Shown: positions 61,204 to 64,000 of the stretch, in pieces
Position numbering within the stretch: the stretch's first letter is position 1
Layout of the letters: each line of letters starts with the position of its first letter
NCBI RefSeq assembly: GCF_963966145.1
Contig: NC_091047.1
Span: 22,010,001 to 22,074,000 of the forward strand
Length of the DNA: 64,000 bases
Origin: Tenebrio molitor
Lineage: Eukaryota; Arthropoda; Insecta; Coleoptera; Tenebrionidae
Reading direction: 5' to 3'
The notes under the pieces: model-generated
Database searches by the model: none
The model's input: only the letters and a program-made list of their open reading frames with translations
What the model was told of the DNA's origin: nothing
Made by a program: the position numbers and the translations under genes

Positions 61204-62806
61204 CCCCCTGTCCGTTCTCAAACTCGAACATAGGCAATTAACATTGAATTGAACGTTTTTGCTGATTCCTGCTCGCCAATTGAACTTACAGGTAAGGTAA
61301 TGGTATCAATAGAAAGATAAAATTATTGCGCTTGAAATGGTACCAGTAATAAGATTAAAGGTGCTATTTTTACTTTAATATGCTAATTTAAAACTTGGCG
61401 ATTTTTAAATATGACATGCCATGATTTTCAAATTTGACAGCATTTGTCAAAAAATTTGAAATTTGTTGGTTTAAGTCAAACGAAAAATGAATTGTTACTC
61501 CAATGAAGAACGAATTTTTATGGTAAAAACCTTTTACAGTGGCGTTAGTTTGCGGAGAGTTAGAGATTTGTTTGCCGTAAAGTTTCATACCAGACCTATA
61601 CCTTCTGTTAGTACTATTCACAAATCTGTACAAAAATTTGAAAGATGTGCAAATATTTCTTTAGAATCAGAAGCTAGTGGTGGTAAGTAATAATATTTTG
61701 TATTGGTAAGAGAAAATATTCAAAAACAATAATTATATCGCAGGAAATAGACAAATAGTTGACCGTACAGAAGAACGTGTTTTGGCGATGGTAAATTTGA
61801 ACCCAACATCCAGTTTAAGGCAAATTTCCCTTGAAGTAGGTTTATGCAAATCGCGGATACAGACTATCCTCAGAAAATATAAATATCATCCCTACAAGGC
61901 ACAGTGCCATCAAGAGATATTTGCTGTTGACGAAGAAAGTAGGAGTGCCTTCTGTTATGAAATGTAAGAGCGTGCTAACAATGATCGTCGCTTTCTGTCG
62001 GCAATTTGCTTTACAGACGAATGCACTTTTACGTTAAATAACGAACCAAATGTTCAAAACACGCGATATTGGGCTCAGGAAAACCCTAGAGTTAATATTT
62101 CTACTCGAACTCAGTATCCTCAAAAAATTAATTCTGGGCTGGGATTTTTAATAACAATATTATTGGTCCATTTGAAATAGAGGGAAATTTAAATTCAGCA
62201 ACTTATTTAGATTTATTAGTAACTAAGGTAGGACCTGCATTGGAAGAAGTTGCAAGAGAAAATCAGGAAATCTGGTTCCAACAAGATGGCTGTCCCGCGC
62301 ATTTCGGCCTAGGAGTTAGAAATTTTTTAAATGATTCATTTCCAAATTGTTGGATTGGTAGAGGTGGTGCTATAAATTGGCCAGCAAGATCTCCTGATTT
62401 AGCACCTTGCGACTTTTTCTTGTGGGGCCACCTTAAAAGCAAAATTTACAAAAGACGCCACCCAGATACGAGCATTAATTCTTTGAGAGAAGCAATAACT
62501 GCCGAGTGCGCGTTAATTACTGAAAGGCAGTTGGCTAATGTAAGAAATGCTTTTTATAACAGATTGGGGCATTGCTTATTTCAAAACGGGGGGTTATTTG
62601 AATATTTATTGTAATTTTACCTTTTTCTTTAGTTTCTTTGCTTTTTTTTTATTAAGAATGTTATAATAAAAACTGCTTTTAAAATGTTAATTACTTTATT
62701 ATTATTAATTCTTTAATGTGTGATGTATAAAAATAATAGCATAATGCCTATAAACTGAATGCACAATGTTAATTGCCTATGTTCGACTTTGAGAATGGAC
62801 ACCCGG
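61204..62806 (+). mobile_element. DD41D Tc1/mariner-type transposon (decayed)
   Basis: 1603 bp, inverted ends about 43 bp long: CCCCCTGTCCGTTCTCAAAC and (complemented) CCGGGTGTCCATTCTCAAAG, then TCGAACATAGGCAATTAACA. TA is on both sides. It contains one transposase gene with two lesions. Confidence 0.88.
61487..62614 (+). pseudogene. DD41D (rosa-like) transposase pseudogene
   Basis: Exons 61487-61682 and 61744-62614 with a GT/AG intron, phase 1. The N-terminus is a helix-turn-helix region of DUF4817 type (YSNEERIFMV ... SVSTIHK). The catalytic triad is Asp in FTDECTF (62016), Asp in QQDGCPAHF (62285) and Asp in APCDFFLWG (62411), with 41 residues between the last two. This spacing and terminal Asp define the DD41D group, to which rosa belongs. 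An in-frame TAA at 61965-61967 and a one-base loss near 62135 inactivate it. Otherwise it is complete to the LFEYLL C-terminus, so decay is recent. Confidence 0.88.
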
Positions 62807-64000
62807 TATGTACATCAGAATATGAAAATTATAGGATCTTCAAATCATTTGTGAAAATCACTCACATTCAGTTTTGCGCTATACCTCCGCATGAGGGCAG
62901 TACCGTTTAAGCACAAAAGTTGAGTACGCTACTGATATTTCGTTAGGAGGAAATGTAAGATTAAAAGTTAACGAGTGCAACGCAAAAAAGGTGCAAAAAG
63001 TTCTTGGTTTTCATTTATACATAGTATTCTTATCTTACGTATTTCATTCATAGTAAGGTTTTGTGACTCTCTGGTTTTAAAGCGTTTTTGCGGCTATTCA
63101 TGGTTCGATTTATTAGAGTTCCAGAAGCGTCCCGTTCGGGATGGAATTAAGAAAAATTGGACTTGAGTTCAAAATGTTTAACCAGATTTTCGGGTTATTC
63201 ACTTATTGAAGATGTTATAGTTTGCATATTATGATGCATTTCAATTTCACCCTGTATTACTAATTTCGGGAACTCCAGGAAGTTCACAATACAAACATTT
63301 CTATTTTTTGACTTTTTGAAAGAACTGAAAGAAACAATTACGTACTTTTTTTATTTTGTCAGAAGTAACAGTGTTACAGAAAGAATAAACATACAAAAAG
63401 CTCAAATTGTAACAACGAATATGTATGTCATCCGCGACTATCGCAAAGTTCCGTTGTAATTTTTCTCTTTTTTTCTAATCCATTACACACTCTCCGAGCA
63501 TCTGGAAAAGAATTCCGCATTCCCAACCACAACGTGAAATTGTCGCTTTGACGAAGATAAAGACAAAACCGTGTATGCGACATTGTAATTCCGCAGTTTG
63601 GGCGGATGCGAGCGCACGGTCGGATTAAAGAGAGAGCAGGTGGCATCCAGTTTAATAAGACGTTATCTCTGGAAACATGAACGTGTCACCATTAAGGACG
63701 CCTTCCTCTGCTAAATAATTGGGACGTTTGCCGACAACATTCTTGGCCTATTCCGCTAGGCTGCTACGGCATTAATTATTTTCATCGAATTCCGCACTCA
63801 CTTCATTATCCTCCAGTGCTACCCGCTCTTTTGATACCCAATAATCACAAAAATGCTAATAGTAATTACTGTAATTAGCTGAATTATTCAGCAGGAACTG
63901 AGGCGGTTTGCGTCATCGATTTCTTCGCGGTTCTTAGACGACTGACTGCATCCTCGAAACAAGAAGAAACTCTAACAACTGTAGGTGAAACACCGAAAAT
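62807..64000. other. unique sequence, nothing recognised
   Basis: AT-rich to 63.4 kb, then less AT-rich. I searched the minus strand for upstream ADAMTS-like exons and found no TSR or signal-peptide exon. The 72-aa minus ORF at 63428 has no recognisable domain. Confidence 0.45.

Noticed and set aside
63428..63646. 72-aa minus ORF as a possible upstream ADAMTS-like exon
   Set aside because: Cysteine spacing does not fit a TSR or the cysteine-rich domain, and no acceptor/donor pair keeps phase.
1..64000. tRNA genes, CRISPR arrays, bacterial-type operons
   Set aside because: None seen; direct repeats here are TE-derived, and the only tRNA-like matches are the retrotransposon primer sites.

Overview
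This is an AT-rich insect nuclear window, with short introns carrying GT/AG borders and no prokaryotic gene layout. Conventional host genes occupy only part of it; most of the rest is transposable-element (TE) sequence. A beetle is plausible from the TE mix, but that is inference.

Host genes. Three tandem plus-strand paralogues encode small cytochrome b561-domain proteins of the CYB561D2 type (221, 223 and 224 aa; starts at 5155, 6374 and 25417). All three have the same three-exon structure with introns at the same positions and phases. The first copy is compact (introns of 52 and 45 nt). In the second and third, intron 1 has swollen to about 17.9 kb and 11.4 kb, almost entirely through TE insertion, while intron 2 is still 57 and 47 nt. 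Convergent to them on the minus strand is the 3' part of an ADAMTS-like extracellular matrix gene (38139-47082): end of the cysteine-rich region, spacer, six thrombospondin type-1 repeats, and a C-terminal PLAC domain in a 125-nt last exon. Its signal peptide and N-terminal exons were not found.

Mobile elements. 1-4.2 kb: a pogo/Tigger relic, a foldback and three MITEs. 7-13.5 kb: palindromic tandem repeats, a mariner pseudogene with a MITE inside it, a Harbinger-derived duplicated element with its own MITE (and an empty-site paralogue), and more TIR elements. 13852-16555: an intact-looking hAT element with perfect 8-bp target-site duplications (TSDs) and a five-exon transposase. 18092-24382 and 51685-57975: two full-length BEL/Pao retrotransposons of identical length (6291 bp), each with two identical 269-bp LTRs, 5-bp TSDs, a tRNA-Tyr primer site and one 1742-codon ORF. 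26902-29674: an intact-looking two-gene PIF/Harbinger element. 32.2-34.2 kb: a large inverted repeat with arms of about 670 bp. 61204-62806: a decayed DD41D Tc1/mariner-type element. Non-LTR retrotransposon relics lie at about 12.7, 16.6, 34.8 and 46.1 kb.

The main unexplained signals are: a series of unrelated imperfect hairpins (about 90-130 bp) built alike, with AT-rich outer stems and a CTCG/CGAG-rich centre; a localized block of strong divergence in the gag start of the two otherwise nearly identical BEL/Pao copies; and two 5S-rRNA-derived fragments in opposite orientation near 50 kb.
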